Notes: generated by a model from the letters alone, not told the origin. 54,144 nt of DNA from Pseudomonas sp. ZH-FAD (GCF_002803095.1 NZ_PGLR01000041.1:1-54144), one strand, 5' to 3'. Positions 7,304 through 15,605 are shown, numbered from the stretch's first letter. Numbers and translations are program-made.

Positions 7304-7599
7304 ACATGATCGTTCCCACGCTCCGCGTGGGAATGCATCCCAGGACGCTTCGCGTCCGCTGTCAAACCTGCCGTCAGTCAGCTCGGGCGCAGAGCGCCAT
7401 GCCATCTGCTCCCACGCGGAGCTTGGGAGCAATCAACATGCCGCGCTGCGCAAGGTGGGTTAAAGCCCGTAGGGCGGATCGGGACGCCGACCGCTCGGAG
7501 CGAAGCGAACAGTCCGCCGTCTTCGTAGACTCACGAATTCGATGGCGTACTGCTTCGCGAGTACGCCCTACATTGCATGCAAGGCGAACCGACCTCTTC
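7304..7599. repeat. Palindrome-rich spacer after pedC
   Basis: No gene is seen here. The spacer holds a CGTTCCCACGCTCCGCGTGG-type palindrome (about 7311-7331), GGACGCTTCGCGTCC, an inverted CTCCCACGCGGAGC half, the second pedC-end copy (7434-7463) and a GTAGGGCG...GCCCTAC element whose right part (7544-7571) matches 13549-13575 and 13793-13820 in inverted orientation. An open frame upstream of the rhodanese gene runs through this repeat material and is rejected as coding. Confidence 0.7.
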
Positions 7600-7641
7600 T
7601 ACTACTTTGGTACTGGTTTTCCTCTCCAACGTAGAATTCCC
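7600..7641 (+). promoter_or_regulatory. Putative response-regulator box and promoter, copy 3
   Basis: TACTACTTTGGTACTGG (box TACTTTGGTA at 7603-7612) repeats the start of the units upstream of pedA1. A TAGAATTCCC element follows 28-30 bp later (about 7632), and the next ATG is about 60 bp further on, the same geometry as at pedA1. It would drive the rhodanese-like gene and the AgmR-type regulator. Confidence 0.55.
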
Positions 7642-7695
7642 AAGCCTGCGACCATGGCCTGTAATACCGGCACAACAATAAGTAGAGACCTTGCC

Positions 7696-8271
7696 ATGAA
7701 GTACCGTCTGCCCGTGCAAGCAGGCCTGATGCTCGCCTCCCTGCTGCTGGTCTGCGTCGTGCGTGCCGAAGAGCTGTTCGATGCCGACGGCTATCGCAGC
7801 AGCCAGTACCGCAGCCCGACACCGTCCAGTCTGGAAGGCGTACAGATCGTCGATACCCCCGCCCTGCAGAAGCTCCTTGCCGAGCGCCCGGACACCCGCC
7901 TGATCGACGTATATCGCCGCCCCTGGGTGCAGGACCGCTTCGTCGAGGACGCCCCTCACGCCAACCTGCCCGGCAGCCTGTGGCTGGCCAACGCTGGCGA
8001 CGGTAACCTGGCCCCACAATGGCAGCGCTACTTCACCCACTACCTGCACCAGCAGAGCCGTGGCGACGTGCGCCAACCCTTCGTATTCTACTGCCGCTCC
8101 GATTGCTGGCTGAGCTGGAACGCCGCGCGTCGCGCCCATGCCATGGGCTATCGCCAGCTCTACTGGTACCGTGACGGCGTCGATGCCTGGGAACAGGCCG
8201 GCCTGCCCCTGGTGCCCGCGCAACCTGCCGAACTGCCTGCTGCTTTCCTCACGCCCACCGCCACACCATAA
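7696..8271 (+). CDS. Periplasmic rhodanese-like protein of PQQ-dependent catabolism (CxxxCW)
   Basis: A 191-residue protein with a signal peptide (about 1-24, VVRA-EE) and a rhodanese-like domain. It carries the marker motif CRSDCW (C133, C137, W138), which is typical of the small secreted family found with PQQ alcohol dehydrogenase clusters. It may act in periplasmic thiol chemistry or cytochrome/quinoprotein maturation; the exact role is unknown. The ATG at 7696 is chosen because the upstream in-frame extension is repeat-derived. It lies 23 bp upstream of the agmR-like gene and is probably co-transcribed with it from the 7600 promoter. Confidence 0.75.
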   Translation: MKYRLPVQAGLMLASLLLVCVVRAEELFDADGYRSSQYRSPTPSSLEGVQIVDTPALQKLLAERPDTRLIDVYRRPWVQDRFVEDAPHANLPGSLWLANAGDGNLAPQWQRYFTHYLHQQSRGDVRQPFVFYCRSDCWLSWNAARRAHAMGYRQLYWYRDGVDAWEQAGLPLVPAQPAELPAAFLTPTATP

Positions 8272-8294
8272 TCACAACAACGAGGTGCAAGGCC

Positions 8295-8960
8295 ATGTAC
8301 AAGATTCTGATTGCCGACGACCATCCGCTGTTTCGTGAAGCCATCCATAACGTCATCGCCGACGGGTTTCCCGGCAGCGAGATCATGGAAACCGCCGATC
8401 TGGACAGCGCCCTGGAGCTGACCCAGAGCCACGACGACCTGGACCTGATCCTGCTCGACCTGAACATGCCCGGCATGCATGGTCTGGGCGGACTGATGAA
8501 CCTGCGCAACGAGGCACCAACCATCCCGGTGGTGATCGTCTCGGCCGAGCAGGACAAGCAGATCGTGCTTCAGGCCATCACCTATGGCGCGGTGGGCTTC
8601 ATCACCAAGTCCTCGCCACGGGCGCAGATGACCGACGCAATCGCGCAGATTCTCGACGGCAACGTCTACTTGCCGCCGGACATCATCCGTTCGCAGAAAA
8701 GCGGCAGTTCACGGCATCACCACGACCACCACAGCATCGCCCCGGAGCTGCTGCAGGCACTGACGCGCAAGCAACTGCTGGTGCTCGAGCGCATGACCAA
8801 GGGCGAGTCGAACAAGCAGATCGCCTATAGCCTGGATATCGCCGAAACCACGGTCAAAGCCCACGTCTCGGCCATCCTGCGCAAGCTGGGCGTGCATAAC
8901 CGCGTGCAGGCGATCCTCTCGGCCGGCGATATCGATTTCGCCTCCTACCTGCGGCGCTAG
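8295..8960 (+). CDS. pedR1: LuxR-type response regulator AgmR/ErbR/PedR1
   Basis: A 221-residue regulator with an N-terminal receiver (D8-D9, phospho-acceptor D55 in LLDLNMPG, K105) and a C-terminal LuxR helix-turn-helix (about 152-212, LTRKQLLVLERMTKGESNKQIA). Between them is an unusual His-rich linker, HHHDHH, at 141-146. This type is the activator of PQQ alcohol oxidation genes (ErbR in P. aeruginosa, AgmR/PedR1 in P. putida). It is downstream of the CxxxCW gene. The likely partner kinase is the soluble hybrid kinase at 9722-12364. A ribosome-binding site (GAGG) precedes the ATG. Confidence 0.8.
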   Translation: MYKILIADDHPLFREAIHNVIADGFPGSEIMETADLDSALELTQSHDDLDLILLDLNMPGMHGLGGLMNLRNEAPTIPVVIVSAEQDKQIVLQAITYGAVGFITKSSPRAQMTDAIAQILDGNVYLPPDIIRSQKSGSSRHHHDHHSIAPELLQALTRKQLLVLERMTKGESNKQIAYSLDIAETTVKAHVSAILRKLGVHNRVQAILSAGDIDFASYLRR

Positions 8961-9001
8961 CTCCTGAGGAGTGACAGTCAATCCCGCACGCAGCACCTGG
9001 G

Positions 9002-9019
9002 CTCCCGCCTTCGCGGGAG
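9002..9019. repeat. CTCCCGC-CTTC-GCGGGAG hairpin downstream of agmR
   Basis: A perfect 7-bp stem with a four-base loop in a TGGGCTCCCGCCTTCGCGGG context, of the common dispersed 'CCCGC...GCGGG-A-TGACG' type. There is no T-run, so terminator function is uncertain. Confidence 0.6.
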
Positions 9020-9093
9020 TGACGGACGAGGTTTGCCCTGACTCCCGTCATCAAGCCGTGCTAAAACGGCGGCCTCACCGATTGGAGCCCAGC

Positions 9094-9513
9094 ATGCACA
9101 TCCGTCCCTTCCAGCTCTCCGACGAAGCCGCCGTCGTCGATCTCTGGCAACGCTGCGACCTGACCCGCCCGTGGAACGATCCGCACAAGGACATCCAGCG
9201 CAAGCTGACGGTGCAGCCCGAGCTGTTTCTGGTGGGCGAGATCGACGGCAAGCTGGTGGCCTCGGCCATGGCCGGCTATGAGGGTCATCGTGGCTGGGTC
9301 AACTATCTGGCGGTGTGCCCGCAGCAACGCCAGCAGGGCCTGGCCCGTCAGTTGATGGCGTATATCGAAGAACAGTTGCTGGCCCTGGGCTGCCCCAAAC
9401 TCAGCCTGCAGGTACGGGATACCAACGCAGCAGCATTGGCCTTCTATGAGCGGCTTGGCTACAAGGTCGATGCCTCGGTAAGCCTGGGCAAGCGCCTGAT
9501 TGCGGATGATTGA
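9094..9513 (+). CDS. GNAT-family N-acetyltransferase, YpeA-like
   Basis: A 139-residue single-domain GNAT protein. The acetyl-CoA binding motif A is visible as VNYLAVCPQQRQQGLARQLM and motif B as LQVRDTNAAALAFYERLGY. It begins MHIRPFQLSDEAAVVDLWQRC, as in YpeA-type acetyltransferases, whose substrate is not known. TTGGAG ten bases before the ATG supports this start. It stands between the agmR-like gene and the convergent pedS1 gene, with no obvious functional link to alcohol oxidation. Confidence 0.85.
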   Translation: MHIRPFQLSDEAAVVDLWQRCDLTRPWNDPHKDIQRKLTVQPELFLVGEIDGKLVASAMAGYEGHRGWVNYLAVCPQQRQQGLARQLMAYIEEQLLALGCPKLSLQVRDTNAAALAFYERLGYKVDASVSLGKRLIADD

Positions 9514-9528
9514 AAGCGCGCCGGCGTC

Positions 9529-9716
9529 GTAGGGTGGATCACGCTCTACCGATCCACCGCTGCGGTGGATGTAAAAAGCGACATCCACCCTACAATTCCT
9601 GCGCCCTGCTCGCCAAGGCAAACCGTAGCCCGGTGCGCACAGCGCACCCTACGGGATCAAGGCCGCCTGCGCAGTTGGCGTCATGCGGGTGCATCGTAGG
9701 GTGCGCCGTGCGCACC
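9529..9716. repeat. Cluster of GTAGGGTG-type palindromes
   Basis: The stretch holds a GTAGGGTGGATC...GATCC/ATCCACCCTAC element (9529-9593), then two inverted copies of the GTAGGGTGCGC family (9625-9652 and 9696-9716). It separates the convergent GNAT and pedS1 genes; no gene or T-run terminator is seen. Confidence 0.75.
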
Positions 9717-9721
9717 GGGGT

Positions 9722-12364
9722 TCAACCCCCTGCCCCACGCTCCATCAAATGGCTCATCGCCGCCTTCAGCTTCATTGGCCGCACCGGTTTGTGCAGCAGG
9801 CTATGGCCCAGCTCGCGCATCTGCTGCTTGAGCTCATTGCTGTAGTTGGCGGTGATCATCAGCGCCGGTAGCGGCGTGCTGCGCCGGGCGTTGATCTGCG
9901 CCACCGCGTCGACGCCATTGCGCTCGTCGTCCAGGTGATAGTCGGCGATCAGCAGGTCGGCTTCGGCGTGGTAGTTGTCCACCTGGCACGCCAGGTCTTC
10001 TTCACTCAGCGCAGTAACCACCCGGCAGCCCCAGCCTTCGAGCAGGGTGCGCATACCGGCGCAGATCGCCGCGTCGTTATCCAGCACCCACACCCGCGCA
10101 CCGCTGAGGCGTTCGAGCAACTGATCCGGGCTGTCCTGCACCCTGCGCGCGCGTGGTGCACGGCGGGTCAGCGGCACCTCGACGGCGAACATCGAGCCCC
10201 TGCCCTGCTGCGACGCCACGCGAATGCGGTGGCCAAGCATCCGCGCGATCTTCTCGACGATCGCCAGGCCCAGGCCCAGGCCGCGATCCTGCTTGCGCTG
10301 TACGTTATCGCCGCGTTTGAACTCCTGGAAAATCTCGCCGAGCTTGTCCTGGGCGATGCCGATGCCGGTGTCCCAGACCTCGATGGACAGGCTGTTGCCG
10401 CGCCGCCGGCAGCCCAGCAGGATGCGCCCGCTGGCGGTGTAGCGAATGGCGTTGCTAAGGAAGTTGCGCAGAATCCGCGCCAGCAACTGCACGTCGCTGC
10501 GTACCAGCGCCGAGCTGGGCAGGTAGTCCAGACGCAGGCCCTCGCTACGGGCGATCTGGTGGTACTCGGCAGCCAGGTTTTCCAGCAGCTCGCTGACGGC
10601 GAACGGCGCGATATCCGGCTTGATCACCCCGGCATCGAGCTTGGAGATGTCCACCAGCGTACCGAGCAGGCTCTCGACGTCCTCCAGCGAGTTGCTGACG
10701 TTGCGCACCAGCGGTGCGCAGCCGGACAGGTCCTTCTTCTCCAACAGCGCACTGGTGAATAACCGCGCCGCGTTGAGCGGCTGCAGCAGGTCATGGCTGA
10801 CCGCGGCGAGGAACTTGGTCTTGGACAGGTTGGCCTGTTCGGCCTCGCCCTTGGCTTCGCGCAGACGCGCCTCCATCTGCGTGCGCTCGTCGATCTCGCG
10901 GCGCAGTTGGTCGTTCACCGTGGTCAGTTCGGCGGTACGCTCGCGCACGCGCTGCTCCAGATGCTGGTAGGCCTGGTGCAGCGCCTCGGCGGTGCGGCGA
11001 CGCTCGGTGATGTCGCGGATCAGCACGAAGATGCCGACCACCTCGCCGCTGGCCTGACGGTTGGGCACGTAGGAACGCAGCATATAGCGCTCCTGCCCGT
11101 TGTGGTTGGTTTCGGCGAATTCGAAGGTCACGCTCTCGCCGGACAGCGCCAGCTCGACGTAGGGCTCCAGGCGCTGGCAATGCTCGTCGCTGTGCACTTC
11201 GCGCAGGCTCTGGCCGAGCATGGCGCCGCGCGGCCAGCAGTACCATTCCTCGTAGACCTTGTTGGTGAACTCGTAGACCAGATCGGCCGACAGGTAGGCG
11301 ATCAGCGCCGGCACATGGTCGGTGATCAGGCGGATCCAGCGCTCGCTGTCGCTCAGCGCCTGGGCCTGGCGATGACGCTCGGTGATATCGGTGAAGGTGT
11401 TGACGAAGCCGCCGGTAGGTAGCGGATGGGTGCGCACTTCCAGCATGCGCCCATCGAACAGGCGCACCTCCACCTGGCGCATCGGCCTGCCGGTGGCATC
11501 GCGGCTGTCCGGGGTCAGCGGCTCAAGTTCGCTTTCCGCCATCACTTCGGCGAACGGCCGATGGGCGTTGATCGGCGCCAACCCGCAGAGTTCGAGGAAA
11601 CGGTGGTTCCACAACTCCAGCGCGCCCTCGGCATTGACCATGGCCATGCCCTGCGACAGGTTGTCGACCGCGCGCTGCAGCAGGCGCGACTTCTGCGCCA
11701 GGGCCTGCTCGCGGCGCAGCGCCTCGCTCTGCTTCACCTCGGTGATGTCGGTGTAGAGGATCACCAACCCGCCCTCGCGGGTCGGCCGCTCGCTGACCTG
11801 CACCCAGCGCCCGTCCTGCAGACGGAACAGGCTCGGCTCGCCCTCCTTGCCCAGCTGCGCCTCCACCACCAGCCCGGTGCTGCGGCTCAGGCGCTTGATC
11901 TCTTCCAGCCGCGTGCCGGTGCCGATTCGCGCACGGCTGCGCGCCCACAACGCCTTGAAGCGGCTGTTGAACAGGACGATGCGCTGGCGATTGTCGAACA
12001 GCACGAAGGCGTCGGAGATGCTCTCGATGGCGTCGATCAGGTGCTGGTGGGCGGTCTCGGCGCGCAGCCGCGCATCGCTGAGCAGCTGGTTGCTGGATTT
12101 CAGTTCGGCCATCGCCTGGTTCAGCGCGTCGGTGCGCTCGCGCACCTGCTCGGACAGCACCACCGAATGCTGGAAGGCCGCGTAGGCATCATCGCCACGG
12201 GAATGGATCGACTCGACCCGCTCGATCAGTGCGGCATTGATGCGCTTGAGCTTGGCGTTCTCCTGCTCCAGCGCCGCACAGCGTGCCTGCAGTTCAGCGC
12301 TCGCCACGCCCAACAGGTCGGCCAATGGCGACACCGGTGAAGGTCTGGTTGATGTGCATGCCAT
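9722..12364 (-). CDS. pedS1: Cytoplasmic multi-PAS hybrid histidine kinase, PedS1/ErcS'-like
   Basis: An 880-residue protein with no membrane helix. An N-terminal coiled coil (about 25-110) is followed by three PAS-type domains (about 110-220, 230-340, 350-465), a second coiled coil (465-515), a HisKA domain with H about 523 in AVSHDLLQPLNA, a HATPase domain (RGLGLGLAIVEKIARML) and a C-terminal receiver (about 757-875, with LLIADYHLDD and KPV). It is probably the soluble kinase upstream of the AgmR/ErbR-type regulator. The ATG 12364 has GGAGAG nine bases before it. It lies 71 nt inside the FIST gene in another frame, so its translation is probably coupled. Confidence 0.8.
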   Translation of the reverse strand: MACTSTRPSPVSPLADLLGVASAELQARCAALEQENAKLKRINAALIERVESIHSRGDDAYAAFQHSVVLSEQVRERTDALNQAMAELKSSNQLLSDARLRAETAHQHLIDAIESISDAFVLFDNRQRIVLFNSRFKALWARSRARIGTGTRLEEIKRLSRSTGLVVEAQLGKEGEPSLFRLQDGRWVQVSERPTREGGLVILYTDITEVKQSEALRREQALAQKSRLLQRAVDNLSQGMAMVNAEGALELWNHRFLELCGLAPINAHRPFAEVMAESELEPLTPDSRDATGRPMRQVEVRLFDGRMLEVRTHPLPTGGFVNTFTDITERHRQAQALSDSERWIRLITDHVPALIAYLSADLVYEFTNKVYEEWYCWPRGAMLGQSLREVHSDEHCQRLEPYVELALSGESVTFEFAETNHNGQERYMLRSYVPNRQASGEVVGIFVLIRDITERRRTAEALHQAYQHLEQRVRERTAELTTVNDQLRREIDERTQMEARLREAKGEAEQANLSKTKFLAAVSHDLLQPLNAARLFTSALLEKKDLSGCAPLVRNVSNSLEDVESLLGTLVDISKLDAGVIKPDIAPFAVSELLENLAAEYHQIARSEGLRLDYLPSSALVRSDVQLLARILRNFLSNAIRYTASGRILLGCRRRGNSLSIEVWDTGIGIAQDKLGEIFQEFKRGDNVQRKQDRGLGLGLAIVEKIARMLGHRIRVASQQGRGSMFAVEVPLTRRAPRARRVQDSPDQLLERLSGARVWVLDNDAAICAGMRTLLEGWGCRVVTALSEEDLACQVDNYHAEADLLIADYHLDDERNGVDAVAQINARRSTPLPALMITANYSNELKQQMRELGHSLLHKPVRPMKLKAAMSHLMERGAGG

Positions 12365-13457
12365 TGAACTGCTCTCCGTAGGTGTTGAAGCCGATCACCC
12401 GCTGCTGGCGCAGCAGTGTGGCGACCGACTCGACGCCGCCATCGTTCTCGATCTCCAGGCGACGCAGAAAGCAGTCGCAACCGATGGTCAGCAGCAGCGG
12501 ACCGAGGCGCTGCTCCAGCCCGGCGAACAGCTGCTGCAGATTCGGCAGCAAGGGGCCGGGGTGCATGGCGGTAAGGACGATGCCGTTCTCCACCGCGCAG
12601 TAGAAGGTCAGGCTGAGGTCGTCATGCACCTGCTGGATCGAGCGCACGTAGTAGTGATCGCTGATCCGCACTGCCAGCGGATAGGCAGCGAACGCGCGCA
12701 GATCCAGAGCCTCGATCGGCAGGCCGATCAGGTCGGCATATTCCTGCGCGGCCGGCGCGGCATTGAGCTCGTACACCCGGCGCGTGGCGCTGTCGGCACG
12801 GGTCACCACCAGCTTCTCGGCACTGGGCTGGATGTGATGGGTGCTGAACACCTCGAACTCCAGCCAGGTATTGAACAGCACCACCACCGCCGCGCCGCTG
12901 TGGAAGCGCCCACCGTGATAGACGTGGGTGTGGGTCAGGTGGTTGTCGTCGCCGGCCGAGCCGCCGAAGTGCGGGATGCTGCCCAGCGCCGCGCTGAGTG
13001 CACCGAGCACCAGTTCTTCGCGGCTGGAAAGTCCGTCGAGCAGGGTCAGGGCGAAGCTATGGCCCTTGATCGAGGCCAGCTCGTTGCTGCGGCAATTCTT
13101 GACCAGACCATCGACCAATTGCTGCGCGTCGAGCAAGTTGAAGCGCTCCATCTCGTCGATCAGCACGCTGGCGATGGAGAAGCAGCGCAGGTCGAAGCCC
13201 AGCGCCACCACGCAACCACGACCGTAGCCCTGCGGGGTGATCTCGCCAGCGCTGGTACAGCCGACCAGGCTGACGCCACCGAAGTGCGCTTCCAGCGCCT
13301 GGCCGAGGCCGTCGAGATCGTATTCGGCCGAGCAGAAGAACAGCACGAAGCCGAGATAGGGATGGATCAGCTGGCGTGCCAGTTCCTGGGCGGCCAATTC
13401 CACATCCTTCGTGCTGGAGACGGCGCTGAGCACGCCCTCCGACTGTTCCAAGGCCAT
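12294..13457 (-). CDS. FIST-domain sensory protein
   Basis: A 387-residue soluble protein with the FIST N and C domains (LIHPYLGFVLFFCSAEYDLDGLGQAL; LVGCTSAGEITPQGYGRGCVVALGF; ALGSIPHFGGSAGDD; NGIVLTAMHPG). FIST domains are thought to bind small ligands in signal transduction. It precedes and overlaps the PAS hybrid kinase, so it likely feeds a signal to that kinase, as in the PA1975/PA1976 arrangement remembered from P. aeruginosa. The ATG 13457 is preferred over an in-frame TTG at 13469. A variant of the ped operator/promoter unit lies upstream. Confidence 0.8.
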   Translation of the reverse strand: MALEQSEGVLSAVSSTKDVELAAQELARQLIHPYLGFVLFFCSAEYDLDGLGQALEAHFGGVSLVGCTSAGEITPQGYGRGCVVALGFDLRCFSIASVLIDEMERFNLLDAQQLVDGLVKNCRSNELASIKGHSFALTLLDGLSSREELVLGALSAALGSIPHFGGSAGDDNHLTHTHVYHGGRFHSGAAVVVLFNTWLEFEVFSTHHIQPSAEKLVVTRADSATRRVYELNAAPAAQEYADLIGLPIEALDLRAFAAYPLAVRISDHYYVRSIQQVHDDLSLTFYCAVENGIVLTAMHPGPLLPNLQQLFAGLEQRLGPLLLTIGCDCFLRRLEIENDGGVESVATLLRQQRVIGFNTYGEQFNGMHINQTFTGVAIGRPVGRGER

Positions 13458-13490
13458 ATCACGTCCCAATTCACGCGCTGATCATGGGGA

Positions 13491-13540
13491 AATTCTACGA
13501 AGGAGGCCGCAGGCGCCCCATGCTACTTGAGTACTGGGTA
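13491..13540 (-). promoter_or_regulatory. Putative ped-type operator and -10 element for the FIST-kinase operon
   Basis: On the minus strand, ACTACCCAGTACTC (box at 13531-13540) resembles the ACTACCTTGGTACT boxes at pedA1 and the rhodanese gene. GTAGAATTTCCC follows (13498-13487), matching GTAGAATTCCC at 7631. The spacing is about 42 bp instead of 28-30, roughly one helical turn more, so this copy is less certain. Confidence 0.4.
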
Positions 13541-13548
13541 GTCGATCC

Positions 13549-13877
13549 GTAGGGCGTACTCGCGAAGCAGTACGCGACGCCCGCCGCCACCCTGGTCACG
13601 CCATGCATGGGTCGACAACCCGCTGCAATTCAATAGGTAGGGCGGGTGCAACCCGCCAACGGGGAAACGGCGGGTTGCACCCGCCCTACAAACTGGTGCG
13701 CATGGCGCACCCTACCTGGGACGGCACCGCACTTGTGTAGCGTGCGCCGTGCGCACCAGCGTTCTCACAGGGCAGGCCAGCAAACCAGACCCGTAGGGCG
13801 TACTCGCGAAGCAGTACGCCGGACGCCAAGTGAGACTCAGGGGAACGGTAATCGCTGGTGCGCGCGGCGCACCCTAC
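13549..13877. repeat. Island of dispersed palindromes between the FIST gene and the porin
   Basis: No gene is seen here. There are two GTAGGGCGTACTCGCGAAGC elements (13549-13575, 13793-13820), a perfect 21-bp-arm inverted repeat GTAGGGCGGGTGCAACCCGC... (13637-13689), and three GTAGGGTGCGC-family elements (13695-13715, about 13735-13758, 13857-13877). Confidence 0.8.
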
Positions 13878-13911
13878 GGGTCGGCGTACGCAGCCCAGGA
13901 AGCCATGAAAC

Positions 13912-13947
13912 AAAAAAGACCGGGCAGAGGTCGCCCCCTGCCCGGCC
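13912..13947 (-). terminator. Rho-independent terminator of the porin gene
   Basis: On the minus strand, a GCCGGGCAGG / CCTCTGCCCGG-type stem is followed by TCTTTTTTG. It is 15 bp after the porin stop codon. Confidence 0.75.
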
Positions 13948-13961
13948 TTGTGCAACGGTGC

Positions 13962-15146
13962 TTACCAGCTGAGCACGGCACCCACGGCGAAGGTGTCGGT
14001 GTCCTCGTTCAGACCGCTGCCTGCGACGGCATCGATCTGGTACTGGTTGTACTCGGCGACCAGCTTGAGGTTGTCGTTGATGGTGCGGAAGTAGGCGATG
14101 CCGCGGGTCTCGTAGTCTGCTGCCACGCCCAGGCCGTTGCCGTCGTCCTCGGTCTTGCCGTAGGACAACGCCACGCGGTTCTTGCCCCAGGTGTAGGAGC
14201 CCTGCAACAGGTAGCCGTCGCTGTCGATGTCACGCAGGGTCGGCTCGCCCAGGTTGTTGGTGAAGAACGGGTTGATGCCCTTGGCCTGGAAGCCCGAACC
14301 GGTCAGCGACAGGCCGCCGAACTTGGCCTGCACGCCATAGCCAAGGCCCTTGGAGGTGACCTTGTCGACGGTGTCGTCGGTGTTCTCGGAGGTCTGGTAG
14401 GCGCCGTTGACCCAGGTGTAGATGGTCGAACCGCCTAGATCGAACTGGTAACTGACTTCCGATTCGAAACGCGGGTTTTCCTGGTAGGCCTTGCCGGTGG
14501 CGCTGTCGTCGTTGGTGTCGACCGGGTCCATGATGCCGACCGCAACTCGCAAGCCTTCAGCCAGGTTGTTGTTGCGGTAGGTGATCTGCGAAGTCGGGAA
14601 CGGGTATGGGTAACCGGTGCCGATGTTGCCGAAGGACACGCCATTGCCGTCCACCAGGCCGAGGGTGTCGGAAACGTTGCCGTAACCGGCCAGCAGCTCA
14701 TCGAGGAAGATGTTGGAGCGCGAGAACAGGCCGAAGTCCTTGCCCACCAGCACCTCGCCCCACTCCGGGCTGGAAACGGTGCCGTAGAACTGACGAACGT
14801 CGATGGCGGTATCGGTGCCATTGGTTTCGCTGTCGTTGATGGTGACCCAGAAGGACGAGCGACCGGTCAGCTTCAGATCATCGATCTGCTTGCCGAAGTT
14901 GAAGCCGATCCAGTTGGGCAGAAACCCCATCTTCACCCGCGACTGACGGCGGTCGAACTGCTCACCGTCGCGGTCCACGTCGCTGTTGACGTAGAAGGCG
15001 TTGATGTAGCCGTCAGTGGAGAATGTGGTGTCGTCCTTGTCGTACAGGACGATCTCGGCGGCGGCCTGCTGCGCGGTCGCCAGGGCGACGGCGGTGGCCA
15101 GGGTCAGGGGCAGAAGTCGAGTGATGGCGATCTTGTTGTTGTGCAT
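13962..15146 (-). CDS. Outer-membrane general porin (Gram-negative porin family)
   Basis: A 394-residue protein with a signal peptide (MHNNKIAITRLLPLTLATAV..., cleaved near AAAEI) and a beta-barrel pattern of alternating strands, ending in an aromatic residue (LSW) as outer-membrane proteins do. VRQFYGTVSSPEWGEVLVGKD and LEGLRVAVGIMDP-like blocks are typical of porin_4-type proteins. It is a trimeric diffusion channel by family; the substrate is unknown. ATG 15146 has GGAGAG upstream; in-frame upstream codons lack a signal peptide start. Its position next to pqqF and the ped regulators may mean it is induced with alcohol oxidation. Confidence 0.75.
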   Translation of the reverse strand: MHNNKIAITRLLPLTLATAVALATAQQAAAEIVLYDKDDTTFSTDGYINAFYVNSDVDRDGEQFDRRQSRVKMGFLPNWIGFNFGKQIDDLKLTGRSSFWVTINDSETNGTDTAIDVRQFYGTVSSPEWGEVLVGKDFGLFSRSNIFLDELLAGYGNVSDTLGLVDGNGVSFGNIGTGYPYPFPTSQITYRNNNLAEGLRVAVGIMDPVDTNDDSATGKAYQENPRFESEVSYQFDLGGSTIYTWVNGAYQTSENTDDTVDKVTSKGLGYGVQAKFGGLSLTGSGFQAKGINPFFTNNLGEPTLRDIDSDGYLLQGSYTWGKNRVALSYGKTEDDGNGLGVAADYETRGIAYFRTINDNLKLVAEYNQYQIDAVAGSGLNEDTDTFAVGAVLSW

Positions 15147-15605
15147 AACGCTCTCCGCTTGAGTGGCGACCGCCAGGGCAGTCGTGTCGGAGGCGATTAT
15201 CGAAAGCGGGTCTGGCGGGCCATACGCTGCCTTGGCAGCGATTCGCTGCTGCTTTGGCCGGGCGCTACCGTCGCGCTTCCGCCGGCTCACGACCGACCTG
15301 CTACCGGTAGCGGGAGAAAGGTATTAGTACCGGGCCAGCCCTAGGGCGTAGACATGCGCCAGTAACTAAGCGGCAGGCGTCGCGCACCGCAACAAACGGC
15401 GGCGGCGCGGCTGCACAACGCTTCGCCCCGGGTCGGGGCTCCTACACAGCCACCAGACACTGCCCCACCCTGTAGGAGCCGCGCCCCGCGGCGAATCGAA
15501 AGAACGCCGCAAAGCCAGAGCCTCGTACCGGATCGGGGCTCCTGCAGAAAAAGGGCGTTGGAAATTCGCGCGCAGTCGCGCAAAGAGCGCTGAAAAGAAC
15601 GCAGC
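15147..15605. repeat. Porin promoter region and GTAGGAGC-type palindrome
   Basis: No gene is seen. The left part is the porin upstream region. It includes TACCGGTA (near 15302) and TACTAATACC (minus strand), which only loosely recall the ped boxes. At about 15420-15497 an inverted repeat of the GTAGGAGC...GGGGCTCCTAC family occurs, with another half copy near 15533. The rest, up to the pqqF stop, shows nothing clear. Confidence 0.6.

Noticed and set aside
7306..7695. N-terminal extension of the CxxxCW protein
   Set aside because: It runs through palindromic repeats and would bury the clear signal peptide that starts at 7696.
15290..15345. Full ped-type operator upstream of the porin
   Set aside because: TACCGGTA and TACTAATACC are present, but the box-to-(-10) layout of the other sites is missing.
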